From NCBI RefSeq assembly GCF_039521365.1, contig NZ_BAAACF010000001.1:1736001-1800000 (forward strand): a DNA stretch of 64,000 nucleotides. Direction: 5' to 3'. Positions 26,632 through 34,905 of this stretch are shown here, piece after piece. The notes under the pieces are model-generated. The model made no database searches. It worked only from the letters and a program-made list of their open reading frames with translations, and had not been told where the DNA came from. Position numbers and translations under genes: made by a program. Position 1 is the first letter of the stretch, and every line of letters begins with the position of its first letter. This DNA is from Clostridium_AW malenominatum. GTDB lineage: Bacteria; Bacillota; Clostridia; Clostridiales; Clostridiaceae.

Positions 26632-27141
26632 CTAATTGGTTCTTATTTGACTTAAATAGTATCCACCAATAGTTTTCCAAGCTACATATATGGTAACCAC
26701 TCTAACAGGTAACTCTATAGCATTTTTTATAACTCTAGGTCCTATTAATGCATACAAAGCCTTTCCTGTAGTCATAGAAATCCATAATGAATTTAAGCCT
26801 AGATTAACAAATATAACAACAATCGCTGTTGCTATAGCCATGTTAACTATATTCTTAGGTCTCTTATAGACAACTAGTCCATAAATAGCCCCTGATAAAG
26901 CTGTGCTTAGAGTAAATCCCGGAAAAAAAGCACCTTTAGGGAAAATAAGCATCCCTAAAATATCCGCTATGGCTCCAGCAGCACCTCCCCACAAAGGACC
27001 AAACATTATCCCTACCATGGCTAAAGGCAAAAATCCAAAGCTAATTCTTAGTATTGGGGTTTCAACAGCTAAAAATCTTGTAAGAACAACCTGCAATGCT
27101 ATGAAAAAGCTAATAAATGTAAGTTTTTGAGTTTTTCCCAT
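26632..27141 (-). CDS. folT: ECF transporter substrate-binding (S) component for folate, FolT
   Basis: A 169-residue membrane protein with about five to six helices. The N-terminal block (ISFFIALQVVLTRFL) and RISFGFLPLAMVGIMFGPLWGG followed by LIFPKGAFFPGFTLS are typical of FolT. It captures folates and would share a general ECF ATPase/T module encoded elsewhere. The assignment is strongly supported by the tetrahydrofolate riboswitch directly upstream, which reports the ligand. Confidence 0.93.
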   Translation of the reverse strand: MGKTQKLTFISFFIALQVVLTRFLAVETPILRISFGFLPLAMVGIMFGPLWGGAAGAIADILGMLIFPKGAFFPGFTLSTALSGAIYGLVVYKRPKNIVNMAIATAIVVIFVNLGLNSLWISMTTGKALYALIGPRVIKNAIELPVRVVTIYVAWKTIGGYYLSQIRTN

Positions 27142-27197
27142 AACTCAACCTCCTCTCTTAGTTAGCAATATAAATTGCGGATAGAGAGTATACACCC

Positions 27198-27310
27198 AAT
27201 GTTAGCGGAATGCGGTTATTACATCGCAAAACTCAATACTCTAAGTTTTTTCGTCTAGTGGCAACTTCCCGTCCAACTAGCACTTTACGCGCAACACCTA
27301 CTCTAACCAG
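27198..27310 (-). promoter_or_regulatory. Tetrahydrofolate (THF) riboswitch before folT
   Basis: The minus-strand leader carries the conserved THF-riboswitch blocks in order: AGAGTAGGTG...GCGCGTAAAGTG near the start, GGACGGGAAGTTGCCAC, ACGAAAAAAC, and GCATTCCGCTAAC at the end. The outer stem GTTAG/CTAAC (27307-27303 with 27205-27201) closes it. It begins about 8 bp after the expected transcription start. When THF is plentiful it should lower folT expression. Confidence 0.88.
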
Positions 27311-27325
27311 CAAATTATTGATTTA

Positions 27326-27354
27326 ATTATATAACTTTTTCGACAATTTGACAA
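27326..27354 (-). promoter_or_regulatory. Sigma-A promoter of folT
   Basis: The minus strand reads TTGTCA (27354-27349), 17 bp, TATAAT (27331-27326). The start of transcription falls just before the riboswitch. The -35 box overlaps that of the divergent greA promoter. Confidence 0.88.
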
Positions 27355-27376
27355 TATATAAAAAAATAATTGTATA
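27348..27376 (+). promoter_or_regulatory. Sigma-A promoter of greA
   Basis: TTGACA (27348-27353) is followed after 17 bp by TGTATA (27371-27376). A TATAGT two bases further is an alternative -10. It shares six bases with the folT -35 box on the other strand. Confidence 0.7.
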
Positions 27377-27436
27377 GTATGTCTTTAAAGTGATAGAATT
27401 AAAATATAATATCAATAACTAGGAGGTGAGTATATA

Positions 27437-27901
27437 ATGGCAGAACTAATACTTACAGAGTCCGCCAAAAAACTAATTGAAGAAGAGCTAGAATACCTTA
27501 AAACAGTAAAAAGAGTGGAAATAAAGGCTGCTTTAAAAGAAGCTAGAGCCCAAGGAGATTTAAGCGAAAATGCTGATTACAGTGCAGCAAAAGATGATCA
27601 ATCCTTAAATGAAACCAGAATATTGGAATTAGAGGGACAACTAAAGAACTGTATAGTTGTAGAAAGCTCCTCAGAAGAAAACGTATTTGATCTTAACAAA
27701 AAAGCTATCGTAAAATTTTATGATGTGGAAGAGGAAGAAGAGGTTACTTTGGTAAGTTCTGTGGAAGCAGATTTAAAAAATATGAAAGTAAGTGTAGACT
27801 CCCCCTTAGGAAAAGCCTTATACAAATTAGAGGTTGGAAAAAAGACCTCTGTCCAATCACCTGACGGTGCTTATGATATAGAAATTATTAAAATAATATA
27901 A
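27437..27901 (+). CDS. greA: Transcription elongation factor GreA
   Basis: A 154-residue factor that rescues backtracked RNA polymerase. The N-terminal coiled coil carries the acidic tip D41/E44 (DLSENADYSAAKDDQ), which enters the secondary channel and stimulates transcript cleavage. The C-terminal FKBP-like domain (SPLGKALYKLEVGKK) follows. The ribosome site AGGAGGTG is strong. It is transcribed divergently from folT and ends at a strong hairpin. Confidence 0.97.
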   Translation: MAELILTESAKKLIEEELEYLKTVKRVEIKAALKEARAQGDLSENADYSAAKDDQSLNETRILELEGQLKNCIVVESSSEENVFDLNKKAIVKFYDVEEEEEVTLVSSVEADLKNMKVSVDSPLGKALYKLEVGKKTSVQSPDGAYDIEIIKII

Positions 27902-27935
27902 AAAGTAGTCCAATTTTTGGACTACTTTTTATATT
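27901..27935 (+). terminator. Bidirectional terminator between greA and the convergent small operon
   Basis: A perfect 13-bp stem (27901-27913 with 27917-27929), 3-base loop, with a T run on the plus strand and an A-rich start that serves as a T run on the minus strand. Confidence 0.9.
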
Positions 27936-28261
27936 ATCCTCTTATCAAAGGATTCTGAGCTTACGTACATTTCAAACAATGCCATTGCATCTTGAGGGCT
28001 TATTTTGCCGTCTGAAAGCTTTCTATGCAAAATGTATAAACTAGCATTCATTTCAGGGTCAGTAAACTTAGTTTCCCTCATTTTTTGCTCTATTTTCTCC
28101 ACTAATGTCATTGTATTATCTTCAAGTATTTCTTCTATTATGTCTAAGAGTTCTTCTGCCTCTTTTAAAACCTGCTTGTCATTAGCCAGTACTTTTATAG
28201 CATTAGCTCTAGACTGTATTTTTAAAATAATTTCTTCACTAACTATTAACTTATCCCTCAT
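27929..28261 (-). CDS. Conserved hypothetical helical protein
   Basis: A 110-residue soluble protein predicted from sequence to be all-helical, with leucine/glutamate-rich segments (VLKEAEELLDIIEEILEDNT) and a conserved-looking end (SDGKISPQDAMALFEMYVSSESFDK). There is no signal, membrane segment or cofactor motif. The start ATG 28261 (MRDKLIV) has GGAGGTG four bases upstream. It is followed in the upstream direction by the UPF0291 gene. I do not recognise a function. Confidence 0.7.
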   Translation of the reverse strand: MRDKLIVSEEIILKIQSRANAIKVLANDKQVLKEAEELLDIIEEILEDNTMTLVEKIEQKMRETKFTDPEMNASLYILHRKLSDGKISPQDAMALFEMYVSSESFDKRII

Positions 28262-28308
28262 GGTACACCTCCAAAGCACTATATTTATATTATATCATAA
28301 AATGGTAT

Positions 28309-28497
28309 TTAATCCCTAGTTTTTTTATTAGAAACTGCTCCTAGCCCCTCTAATTGTATTCTAAAGTTATTTCTAAAATTCTGTAGATATTTTTCTCTCA
28401 ATTCCTTTTGCTCTATTTTCTCTTCTGCTGTAAGTCCTTCGTTTTGACTTTTTTTATATAAAAAATTTATTCTCTCTAGCAATGCATTTATATCCAT
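28309..28497 (-). CDS. UPF0291/DUF896 (YnzC-like) protein
   Basis: A 62-residue two-helix protein of the YnzC family: MDINALLERINFLYKKSQNE then GLTAEEKIEQKELREKYLQN followed by FRNNFRIQLEG. The family is widespread in Firmicutes; the Bacillus members belong to the LexA/SOS-linked yneA region, but the molecular role is unclear. The start ATG 28497 follows GGAGGATG. It is encoded downstream of the GGDEF-EAL gene, 22 bp away. Confidence 0.93.
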   Translation of the reverse strand: MDINALLERINFLYKKSQNEGLTAEEKIEQKELREKYLQNFRNNFRIQLEGLGAVSNKKTRD

Positions 28498-28519
28498 AAT
28501 CATCCTCCAATTAAATATC

Positions 28520-30421
28520 TTATTTTTTTAAATCCGTTAATAATTTTTTTACATTGTGAAGATCTAAAGGCTTACTGAAGTAGTAACCTTGAATCCTATC
28601 ACACCTCATATCTTCAAGTAAAGTTACCTGTTCTTCTTCTTCCACCCCTTCAGCAATTACTTCCATGTTAATTTTATGAGCAAGTTTTATTATACCATGG
28701 GTAATATCCTTGTCGGAGTTATTCTTGCTTATATTATCTATAAAAGACTTATCAATTTTCAATGTGCTTATAGGTAGGTTTTTTAAATAATTAAAGGAGG
28801 AGTACCCTATACCAAAATCATCCAAAGCAACTTTTATATTTAAATCTCTAAATTCTTTTAATACTTTAATATTATTTTCTAAAGATTCCATTAATATAGA
28901 TTCTGTTATTTCAAACTCCAAATACTTAGGATCCACACCGGTTTCCCTTATTATCCTTTTAACTCTATCACTAAATCCTCTATTTTGAATTTGAACTGAG
29001 GATAAGTTTATAGCCACTCTGCTTATGTTATGGCCATTATTCACCCATTCTACTATTTGCTTGCAAACCTTGCTTATAATCCAATCACCTATAGAAATTA
29101 TAAGGCCCGTCTCCTCTAATACCGGAATAAATTCCACTGGAGATACAGGACCAAATTCATTGCTTTTCCACCTTAAAAGAGCTTCAAACCCTACAATATC
29201 CCTATTCTTTACATCCACTTGAGGTTGATAATGTATATCTAACTCTCCTTTTTTTATAGCATTTCTTAACCCTTTTTCCATCTCAACTCTTTTTTCAATT
29301 TCACCCTTCATTTCTTGAGTGAAGAAGGAATAATTATTTTTACCTATCTTCTTAGCCCTATACATAGCTACATCAGCATATTTAAGTAAGGTGTCTACAT
29401 CTGTAGAATTATCAGGGAAAACACTTATTCCCATACTTACAGAAACATTAACGCACTTAGAATCAATAAGTAACGTCTTATTTAACCTTTTAATTACATT
29501 CTCACAAAACTCAACTGCTTCTTTATACTCAGAGTCCATTGGAAGAAAAATAACAAACTCATCTCCACCAACTCTTCCAATTTGTTCTTTGCTTCCTAAG
29601 TAATTAATTAGGATCTCAGAAACCTTCTTTAGTAATCCATCACCACAATTATGACCAAGAGTATCATTTATTCTTTTAAAATTATCCAAATCTAAAAATA
29701 TTACACCTATTTTTCTATCTGAATTTATGTATTCCACATTCTCCATGGCTTTTTTTAAATTTTCATTAAAAATATTTCTATTAGGCAAGTCTGTTAAATA
29801 GTCATAGGAAGCCATGTGCCTCATTTTTTCTTCCGCTAATTGAAGTTCGTTGTATTGTTCTCTTAAGGCTGCTTCTGTAGCTGCTAATTCTTCATATACA
29901 GCAGAAAGTTCTTCATAGCTCTTTTGTAGTTTTTCTTCCATTAATTTGTTTTTTGTTATATCCCTTGAAATAGAAGAAGTTCCTATTCTTCTACCTGCTT
30001 CATCCATGACTGGAGACACAGTTACTGAAATGTTTATTTTTTCTCCGTCTTTTCTTAGCCTAGTAGTTTCTATGCACTCTATACATACATCATCTAATTC
30101 CTCTTGTATAAACCTAGGAAGTTCATATAATTTTTCCTCTGGAAATAAAATAGACACATTTTTACCAACTACTTCCTCTGCTGTATATCCAAAAATATTT
30201 TCCGCACCCTTATTCCAACTTAATATATTTCCAAGTAAATCTTTGCTAACAATAGCATCCTCTGCATACTTTATAATTGCTGCTAATTTTCTATTATCAT
30301 CTTTCAATTTAGTTAATTTTTCTATGGTTTCATTTTTATTACGTATTATTGATTGAAGGTTTATTATAATTATTAAAAATACACTTACTACTAAAATCAT
30401 TGCCATAGCCTGTTCAAACAT
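28520..30421 (-). CDS. Membrane PAS-GGDEF-EAL protein (cyclic di-GMP turnover)
   Basis: A 633-residue protein with one N-terminal membrane helix (about 3-23), a PAS domain (about 45-155), a short coiled linker, a GGDEF domain with an intact GGDEF motif (285-289) and an EAL domain (FEALLRW, 413-415; later DDFGIGYSS). No RxxD inhibitory site precedes GGDEF. Both halves look catalytically competent, so the net direction cannot be read from sequence. The start ATG 30421 has GGAGG upstream, and the longer frame from 30448 would begin inside the -10 box. It is a plausible partner of the PilZ brake at 2.9 kb. Confidence 0.95.
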   Translation of the reverse strand: MFEQAMAMILVVSVFLIIIINLQSIIRNKNETIEKLTKLKDDNRKLAAIIKYAEDAIVSKDLLGNILSWNKGAENIFGYTAEEVVGKNVSILFPEEKLYELPRFIQEELDDVCIECIETTRLRKDGEKINISVTVSPVMDEAGRRIGTSSISRDITKNKLMEEKLQKSYEELSAVYEELAATEAALREQYNELQLAEEKMRHMASYDYLTDLPNRNIFNENLKKAMENVEYINSDRKIGVIFLDLDNFKRINDTLGHNCGDGLLKKVSEILINYLGSKEQIGRVGGDEFVIFLPMDSEYKEAVEFCENVIKRLNKTLLIDSKCVNVSVSMGISVFPDNSTDVDTLLKYADVAMYRAKKIGKNNYSFFTQEMKGEIEKRVEMEKGLRNAIKKGELDIHYQPQVDVKNRDIVGFEALLRWKSNEFGPVSPVEFIPVLEETGLIISIGDWIISKVCKQIVEWVNNGHNISRVAINLSSVQIQNRGFSDRVKRIIRETGVDPKYLEFEITESILMESLENNIKVLKEFRDLNIKVALDDFGIGYSSFNYLKNLPISTLKIDKSFIDNISKNNSDKDITHGIIKLAHKINMEVIAEGVEEEEQVTLLEDMRCDRIQGYYFSKPLDLHNVKKLLTDLKK

Positions 30422-30446
30422 CACATTCCTCCATTCTACACTATAC

Positions 30447-30475
30447 ATTATACATATTTATTGTTTTAACCACAA
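30447..30475 (-). promoter_or_regulatory. Sigma-A promoter of the GGDEF-EAL gene
   Basis: The minus strand reads TTGTGG (30475-30470), 17 bp, TATAAT (30452-30447). It supports ATG 30421 as the start, because an ATG at 30448 lies within the -10 box. Confidence 0.75.
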
Positions 30476-30524
30476 TATACTACGATATTTTTATATAATT
30501 CTTAATAATGTCGCCTTTTTAAAA

Positions 30525-30553
30525 TTGTATAATCCTTGAATTTATGGTACAAT
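30525..30553 (+). promoter_or_regulatory. Probable sigma-A promoter of the DUF1622 gene
   Basis: TTGTAT (30525-30530), 17 bp, TACAAT (30548-30553), 45 bp before the ATG. The -35 box is weak. Confidence 0.6.
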
Positions 30554-30598
30554 CTCTTTGTGGATTAAAATAGTATATTTACGTAAGGAGAATCAGTT

Positions 30599-30973
30599 AT
30601 GGTTTTAGAACATATTATGGGATCATCTATTACTCTTGTAATTCATCTACTGGAAGCTATGGGAACCTTTATAATAATATTTGGTGCCGGAAAAGCTTTT
30701 TTTAATTACCTAAAAGCTGCAACAAAGGCTGAAGAAAAATTAATCAATCCTTCAATTAAAATTGATTTAGCAAATGCTCTAGCCTTAGCTTTGGAATTTA
30801 AGTTAGGTGGAGAAATTTTAAAAACAGTTATAGTAAGAACCTTAGATGAAATGTATATTTTAGCTTCTATAGTGGCATTAAGAGCCATCTTAACCTTTGT
30901 TATTCATTGGGAAATAAAATCCGAAACCAAAGAACATGCTGCCCTTGAAAAAATTGCAAAACAAATGGACTAG
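30599..30973 (+). CDS. DUF1622 family membrane protein
   Basis: A 124-residue protein with three hydrophobic stretches (about 10-30, 55-75 and 84-105) and the family pattern INPSIKIDLANALALALEFKLGGEILKTV with TLDEMYILASIVALRAILTF. Members are small inner-membrane proteins of unknown role, widespread in bacteria. It stands as a single gene with AAGGAG upstream, its own promoter and a terminator that includes the stop codon. Confidence 0.92.
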   Translation: MVLEHIMGSSITLVIHLLEAMGTFIIIFGAGKAFFNYLKAATKAEEKLINPSIKIDLANALALALEFKLGGEILKTVIVRTLDEMYILASIVALRAILTFVIHWEIKSETKEHAALEKIAKQMD

Positions 30974-30990
30974 CTTTAAAAGCTAGTCCA
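30966..30990 (+). terminator. Hairpin at the end of the DUF1622 gene
   Basis: TGGACTAGCTTT (30966-30977) pairs with AAAGCTAGTCCA (30979-30990); the TAG stop lies in the left arm. The following T content is only moderate. Confidence 0.65.
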
Positions 30991-31002
30991 TATTTATTCA
31001 CA

Positions 31003-31023
31003 CCCCAAGGAGGGCCTTAGGGG
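31003..31023 (-). terminator. GC-rich hairpin after the MgtC gene
   Basis: CCCCAAGG (31003-31010) pairs with CCTT-a-GGGG (31015-31023), an 8-bp stem with one bulge and a 4-base loop, 3 bp after the mgtC stop. No T run follows, so its activity as a terminator is uncertain. Confidence 0.45.
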
Positions 31024-31025
31024 CG

Positions 31026-31718
31026 TTACACAGTACTTATATTGCACTCACTAGTGCTAATTTCCTTCAACACATTTACCATTTTTACATTTCTTGGTAC
31101 TAAAATTGTATATATACTAGAAGAATGAGCTTCAATTTCTTCCTCTTCAATTAAATATTCTATATTTTTAATTTTTATATTATTTTCAGCGAAATATTTT
31201 TCTAACTCTTCTTCCATTCCATTTTCATTTAAACAATCAATTCTAACTTTAAAAACATTGAACTTTTCGATAAACTTATTTTCAAATTTTTTTAGTGAAA
31301 CCAAAGTAATAACTACACTTAAAGCAGCAAGAAGACTTAAATAATAATACCCCCATCCTACCGCAAGTCCAATACAAGCAACCACCCATAAACTGGCTGC
31401 CGTAGTTAATCCTTTAACGGAACCTCTTTCATGAATAATTGTGCCGGCACCTAAAAACCCTACTCCACTAATCACTTGAGCTCCCATTCTCCCCACATCC
31501 CCCTTAAATACAGCAACTAGTTCACGATTAACATTCATTTGTTGTATCATTTCATTCATGGAGGTAACTTGTATCATAGAAACTATAGTAGCCCCTACAC
31601 AAACAAGTATATGAGTTCTAAATCCTGCTGGTCTATTATTAAACTTTCTCTCATATCCTATTGCGCCACCGATTACTATAGCCATAAATAGCCTAAAAAC
31701 TATGTGCCGTATTTCCAC
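31026..31718 (-). CDS. MgtC/SapB family membrane protein
   Basis: A 230-residue protein. The N-terminal MgtC domain (about 1-140) has four to five helices with GGAIGYERKFNNRPAGFRTH, GAQVISGVGFLGAGTII and GLTTAASLWVVACIGLAVG, all hallmark blocks. A C-terminal ACT-like cytoplasmic domain follows. MgtC proteins are linked to magnesium limitation and to inhibition of the F1Fo ATPase in some species. The start is GTG 31718. It lies downstream of the tct genes but with a 30-bp gap and no clear functional link. Confidence 0.94.
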   Translation of the reverse strand: MEIRHIVFRLFMAIVIGGAIGYERKFNNRPAGFRTHILVCVGATIVSMIQVTSMNEMIQQMNVNRELVAVFKGDVGRMGAQVISGVGFLGAGTIIHERGSVKGLTTAASLWVVACIGLAVGWGYYYLSLLAALSVVITLVSLKKFENKFIEKFNVFKVRIDCLNENGMEEELEKYFAENNIKIKNIEYLIEEEEIEAHSSSIYTILVPRNVKMVNVLKEISTSECNISTV

Positions 31719-31748
31719 ACTCTTCGCCCCCTTTTAAAGAATATAATA

Positions 31749-33257
31749 TTAATTTTCTAGGCTTAAATCCGCCTTTTCTTCCCCTCTTTTTTGTAACTTC
31801 TCCATAATATAAGGAGAAAATAGTGAAAACAAACTTAACCCAATAAGAACCCAGGTTATAGTACCTGTAAATAAACTTCCAATGTCACCATGTTTCATAA
31901 TCAAAGTCCTTCTAAGTCCAGTTTCACCAATGGGCCCTAAAATTAAGGCAAGTACTATAGCCGCGGGATTCATTTCAAATTTCACTACAAAATAACCAAT
32001 TATTCCAAAGACAAACATCACAAAAACATCTTGCACACTATTGCTTATAGCATAAGATCCAACTACACTTAAAGCAAATATTATGGGAATTAAAATTCTA
32101 TCGGAAACCTTTGATATTTTAGCAAAAAGCATGCAACCATATAGGCCCTCAATAAGCATGAAAATATTAACTATTACAAATCCTGCAAATAGAGTATATG
32201 TAATATGTGCATTGGTAGTAAATAAATCTGGACCTGGTTGTAAGCCTTGAATAAGTAGTCCTCCAAGCATAACAGCAGTAACACTTTCTCCTGGTATTCC
32301 AAGGGTTAATGTTGGAATTAAGGAACCTCCCGTAACTGCGTTGTTAGCAGCTTCCGATGCGGCAACAGCTTCAATAGACCCTTTTCCAAATAGTTCTTTT
32401 TTCTTTGAAAATCTCTTTGCTTCATTGTATCCCATAAAGGCTGCAATACTAGCTCCTGCTCCTGGAAGTATTCCAACTATATTTCCTATTACCGTTGAAC
32501 GAAGACAAGTAGGAAGAATCTCCTTTAATTCCTCTTTACTTAGCATTATTTTATCATCAACTTTCACCATTTCTCCAACTTCTCTTATTTTATTTTCAGC
32601 TAAAATTAAAACCTGAGACATGGAAAATAATCCGATTAAAGCCGCAGTAAATGGAACTCCTGAAAGAAGGGCTGGTTGTCCAAATGTAAATCTAGGTCTT
32701 CCTAGCATAGGATCCATGCCTATTGTAGAAAGAAGTAATCCTAATGCCCCTGATAGTAACCCTTTAATCATAGATTTACTGCTAACTCCTGCTATAATAG
32801 TAAGTCCAAAAATTGAAAGCCAAAAATATTCTATTGGACCAAATCTTAAAGCAAGTTTTGCAAGTACTGGAGAAAATAAGTATAGTGATATAGCACTTAA
32901 TATTCCTCCGATAAAAGATGCAATTGTGGCTGTAGCCAGTGCCTTACCAGCCTTCCCTTGCTTAGTCAATTCATAACCATCAATAGCAGTAGCCGCAGCT
33001 GCTGGTGTTCCTGGAGTACGAATTAATATTGCTGTAATAGAGCCCCCAAATATAGCTCCACAATAAACTCCTACCAAAGTAATTAAAGCTGTATCCTTTG
33101 GCATTCCAAAAGTAATCGGTATAAGTAATGCTACTCCCATGGCAGCAGAAAGCCCCGGTAATGCTCCAATTAATATTCCAACTCCTACACTAAGTATAGA
33201 AGCTATTAAATTAATAAAAGTAAGTGCCCGGGCAAATCCCATTAAAACTTCATTCAT
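31749..33257 (-). CDS. tctA: Tripartite tricarboxylate transporter large permease TctA
   Basis: A 502-residue permease with about 11-12 hydrophobic segments. It shows the TctA repeats GVGILIGALPGLSAAMGVAL and VGILPGAGASIAAFMGY, and GLLIQGLQPGPDLF. It forms the sodium-coupled channel for carboxylates delivered by TctC. The start ATG 33257 follows AGGTGAAGATT. The order tctC-tctB-tctA is intact. The substrate (citrate or another carboxylate) cannot be told from sequence. Confidence 0.95.
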   Translation of the reverse strand: MNEVLMGFARALTFINLIASILSVGVGILIGALPGLSAAMGVALLIPITFGMPKDTALITLVGVYCGAIFGGSITAILIRTPGTPAAAATAIDGYELTKQGKAGKALATATIASFIGGILSAISLYLFSPVLAKLALRFGPIEYFWLSIFGLTIIAGVSSKSMIKGLLSGALGLLLSTIGMDPMLGRPRFTFGQPALLSGVPFTAALIGLFSMSQVLILAENKIREVGEMVKVDDKIMLSKEELKEILPTCLRSTVIGNIVGILPGAGASIAAFMGYNEAKRFSKKKELFGKGSIEAVAASEAANNAVTGGSLIPTLTLGIPGESVTAVMLGGLLIQGLQPGPDLFTTNAHITYTLFAGFVIVNIFMLIEGLYGCMLFAKISKVSDRILIPIIFALSVVGSYAISNSVQDVFVMFVFGIIGYFVVKFEMNPAAIVLALILGPIGETGLRRTLIMKHGDIGSLFTGTITWVLIGLSLFSLFSPYIMEKLQKRGEEKADLSLEN

Positions 33258-33275
33258 AATCTTCACCTCTCCTTA

Positions 33276-33713
33276 TTAAACTAAAAATCCTTTGGGTAGC
33301 GGAACTTTAAGCAAGTATACAAATACTAGATATATGAATGCGGAAAAGCCTAGAGTAATTAACATAGATTTACTCCTCTTAACCTTAAGTGCAACTAAAC
33401 AAAACACAATATATATCATTGTACTAGTAAAATAACCCAATACATCCATAAGAATTACGTAGGCAGCAGCCGATGAGAATACAATAGTAAATTGCTTCTT
33501 TTGAAAATCTTTAAACAAAGGTTCTGACTTACCACTTTCTTTCTTAGCTCTTATATTTGTATCTATTAAAAAAACTATTATTAAAAAAGTAAGTAGTCCT
33601 AATATAAATAATGGATAAGTTCTAGCCTTGTCTGGCAGCCTTAGGGTCAAAATAAAAAACACTACGGTTATGGCTGATAATATACCTGCTAAAATATAAT
33701 TATCTCGTTTCAT
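33276..33713 (-). CDS. tctB: Tripartite tricarboxylate transporter small permease TctB
   Basis: A 145-residue protein with four hydrophobic segments (about 6-25, 36-50, 76-110, 118-140) and PLFKDFQKKQFTIVFSSAAAYVILMDVLGYF in the centre, the TctB pattern. It supports TctA in the membrane. The start has AAGGAGG nine bases upstream. It lies between tctC and tctA. Confidence 0.93.
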   Translation of the reverse strand: MKRDNYILAGILSAITVVFFILTLRLPDKARTYPLFILGLLTFLIIVFLIDTNIRAKKESGKSEPLFKDFQKKQFTIVFSSAAAYVILMDVLGYFTSTMIYIVFCLVALKVKRSKSMLITLGFSAFIYLVFVYLLKVPLPKGFLV

Positions 33714-33762
33714 AAATGTCCTCCTTATTTATAATTTAAATGGAGGTTAAACCTCCATTTAT

Positions 33763-34758
33763 CTAGTTCAAGTTAAGCTGTGGAACTATTTCTTTTATGT
33801 ATTTTTCATCCTCATCAATATATTTCTTAAATTCTTCTGGACTCATATATTTTAATGGCATATCAGATTTTTCACATTTATCGATTAAGTCTGGTGACTC
33901 CATGGACTCTTTAAATACATCGTGAAGTTTTTTAACTATTTCATCTGGTGTTCCTTTCGGAGCAACAACCCCTCTTGCTGAACCAAATAGTACATTATAT
34001 CCCTTTTCCTTTAAAGTTGGTATCTCTGGGAAGCTCTTTAACCTTTCTTCAGTAAACATAGCTAGGATTTTAAGTTCTCCTGATTTTACCAGATGAGAAA
34101 CTTCACTTATTTTTGCAACACAAGCCATAACGTGGTTTCCTCTTAAGGCAGCAAGCATGTCCGCACTTCCTCCAAAGGGAACGTGAGTAACTTTAATATC
34201 CGCTTCCTTAGCAAAGTGAGCTGCACCAATATGATTGGATGCTCCTGTACCGTTGTTTGATACTGTAACTACATCTGGGTTCTCTTTAGCATATTTTACA
34301 AACTCTTCAAGAGTACTTAATTTACTATCATTTTTTACAACCAATACTCCTGAGTCATATACAAAGTTTATTACTGGAACCACATCATCCTTTGCATAAG
34401 AAGTTTTTCTATCTATTGGTAAACTTACAAAAGTAGGTAAATTAATAAACCCAATAGTATATCCGTCTGGTTTAGCCTTAGCAAGTTCTGTATATCCTAT
34501 TTCTCCATCTGCTCCTGGTTTGTTTACTATGATTATAGGTTTTCCTAATTTCTTCTCTGCTTCTGCCGCAAGAATTCTCGCTCCTACATCTGTACCTCCT
34601 CCTGCCTTAAAAGCAACAATTAAGTCGATATTCTTATTTGGAAAACCATCTGCTGGATTTGTTTTATTTGAACTTGTTTGAGATGAACAACCAGCAAGTG
34701 CGGCAGTAGATATTACCGCTCCTAAAAGTAAAGTCAACAGTTTTTTTGATAGCTTCAT
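33763..34758 (-). CDS. tctC: Tripartite tricarboxylate transporter binding lipoprotein TctC
   Basis: A 331-residue substrate-binding protein of the Bug/TctC family. A lipoprotein signal (MKLSKKLLTLLLGAVISTAA) ends in the lipobox LAGC. It is followed by FPNKNIDLIVAFKAGGGTDVGAR and NKPGADGEIGYTELAKAKPDGYTIG, the ligand-loop blocks. The start ATG 34758 follows AAGGGGG; the longer frame has no such site. Its promoter region carries three TTAACA-type repeats at 11-bp spacing, next to the phoPR genes. Confidence 0.95.
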   Translation of the reverse strand: MKLSKKLLTLLLGAVISTAALAGCSSQTSSNKTNPADGFPNKNIDLIVAFKAGGGTDVGARILAAEAEKKLGKPIIIVNKPGADGEIGYTELAKAKPDGYTIGFINLPTFVSLPIDRKTSYAKDDVVPVINFVYDSGVLVVKNDSKLSTLEEFVKYAKENPDVVTVSNNGTGASNHIGAAHFAKEADIKVTHVPFGGSADMLAALRGNHVMACVAKISEVSHLVKSGELKILAMFTEERLKSFPEIPTLKEKGYNVLFGSARGVVAPKGTPDEIVKKLHDVFKESMESPDLIDKCEKSDMPLKYMSPEEFKKYIDEDEKYIKEIVPQLNLN

Positions 34759-34809
34759 ACTAGAATCCCCCTTAATATTTTTAATATTATACATGTAAAA
34801 TTAACTTTC

Positions 34810-34846
34810 TTAACATAATATTAACACAACATTAATATTTGGTCAA
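34810..34846 (-). promoter_or_regulatory. tct promoter with Pho-box-like repeats
   Basis: Promoter: the minus strand reads TTGACC (34846-34841), 17 bp, TAATAT (34823-34818). Overlapping it, the plus strand has TTAACA at 34810, TTAACA at 34821 and TTAATA at 34832, exactly 11 bp apart, the spacing of PhoP boxes in Bacillus. Because they cover the -10 box, repression by the neighbouring PhoP is the simplest reading; that is inference. Confidence 0.5.
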
Positions 34847-34859
34847 TTATAAATATTCA

Positions 34860-34895
34860 TAAAAATACAACCCTATTGCTAACAGCATAGGGTTG
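34860..34895 (-). terminator. Rho-independent terminator of the phoPR operon
   Basis: CAACCCTAT (34868-34876) and ATAGGGTTG (34887-34895) form a 9-bp stem, with an inner GCT/AGC stem. The minus strand continues TATTTTTATG. Confidence 0.85.
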
Positions 34896-34905
34896 CTCTA
34901 TATTC

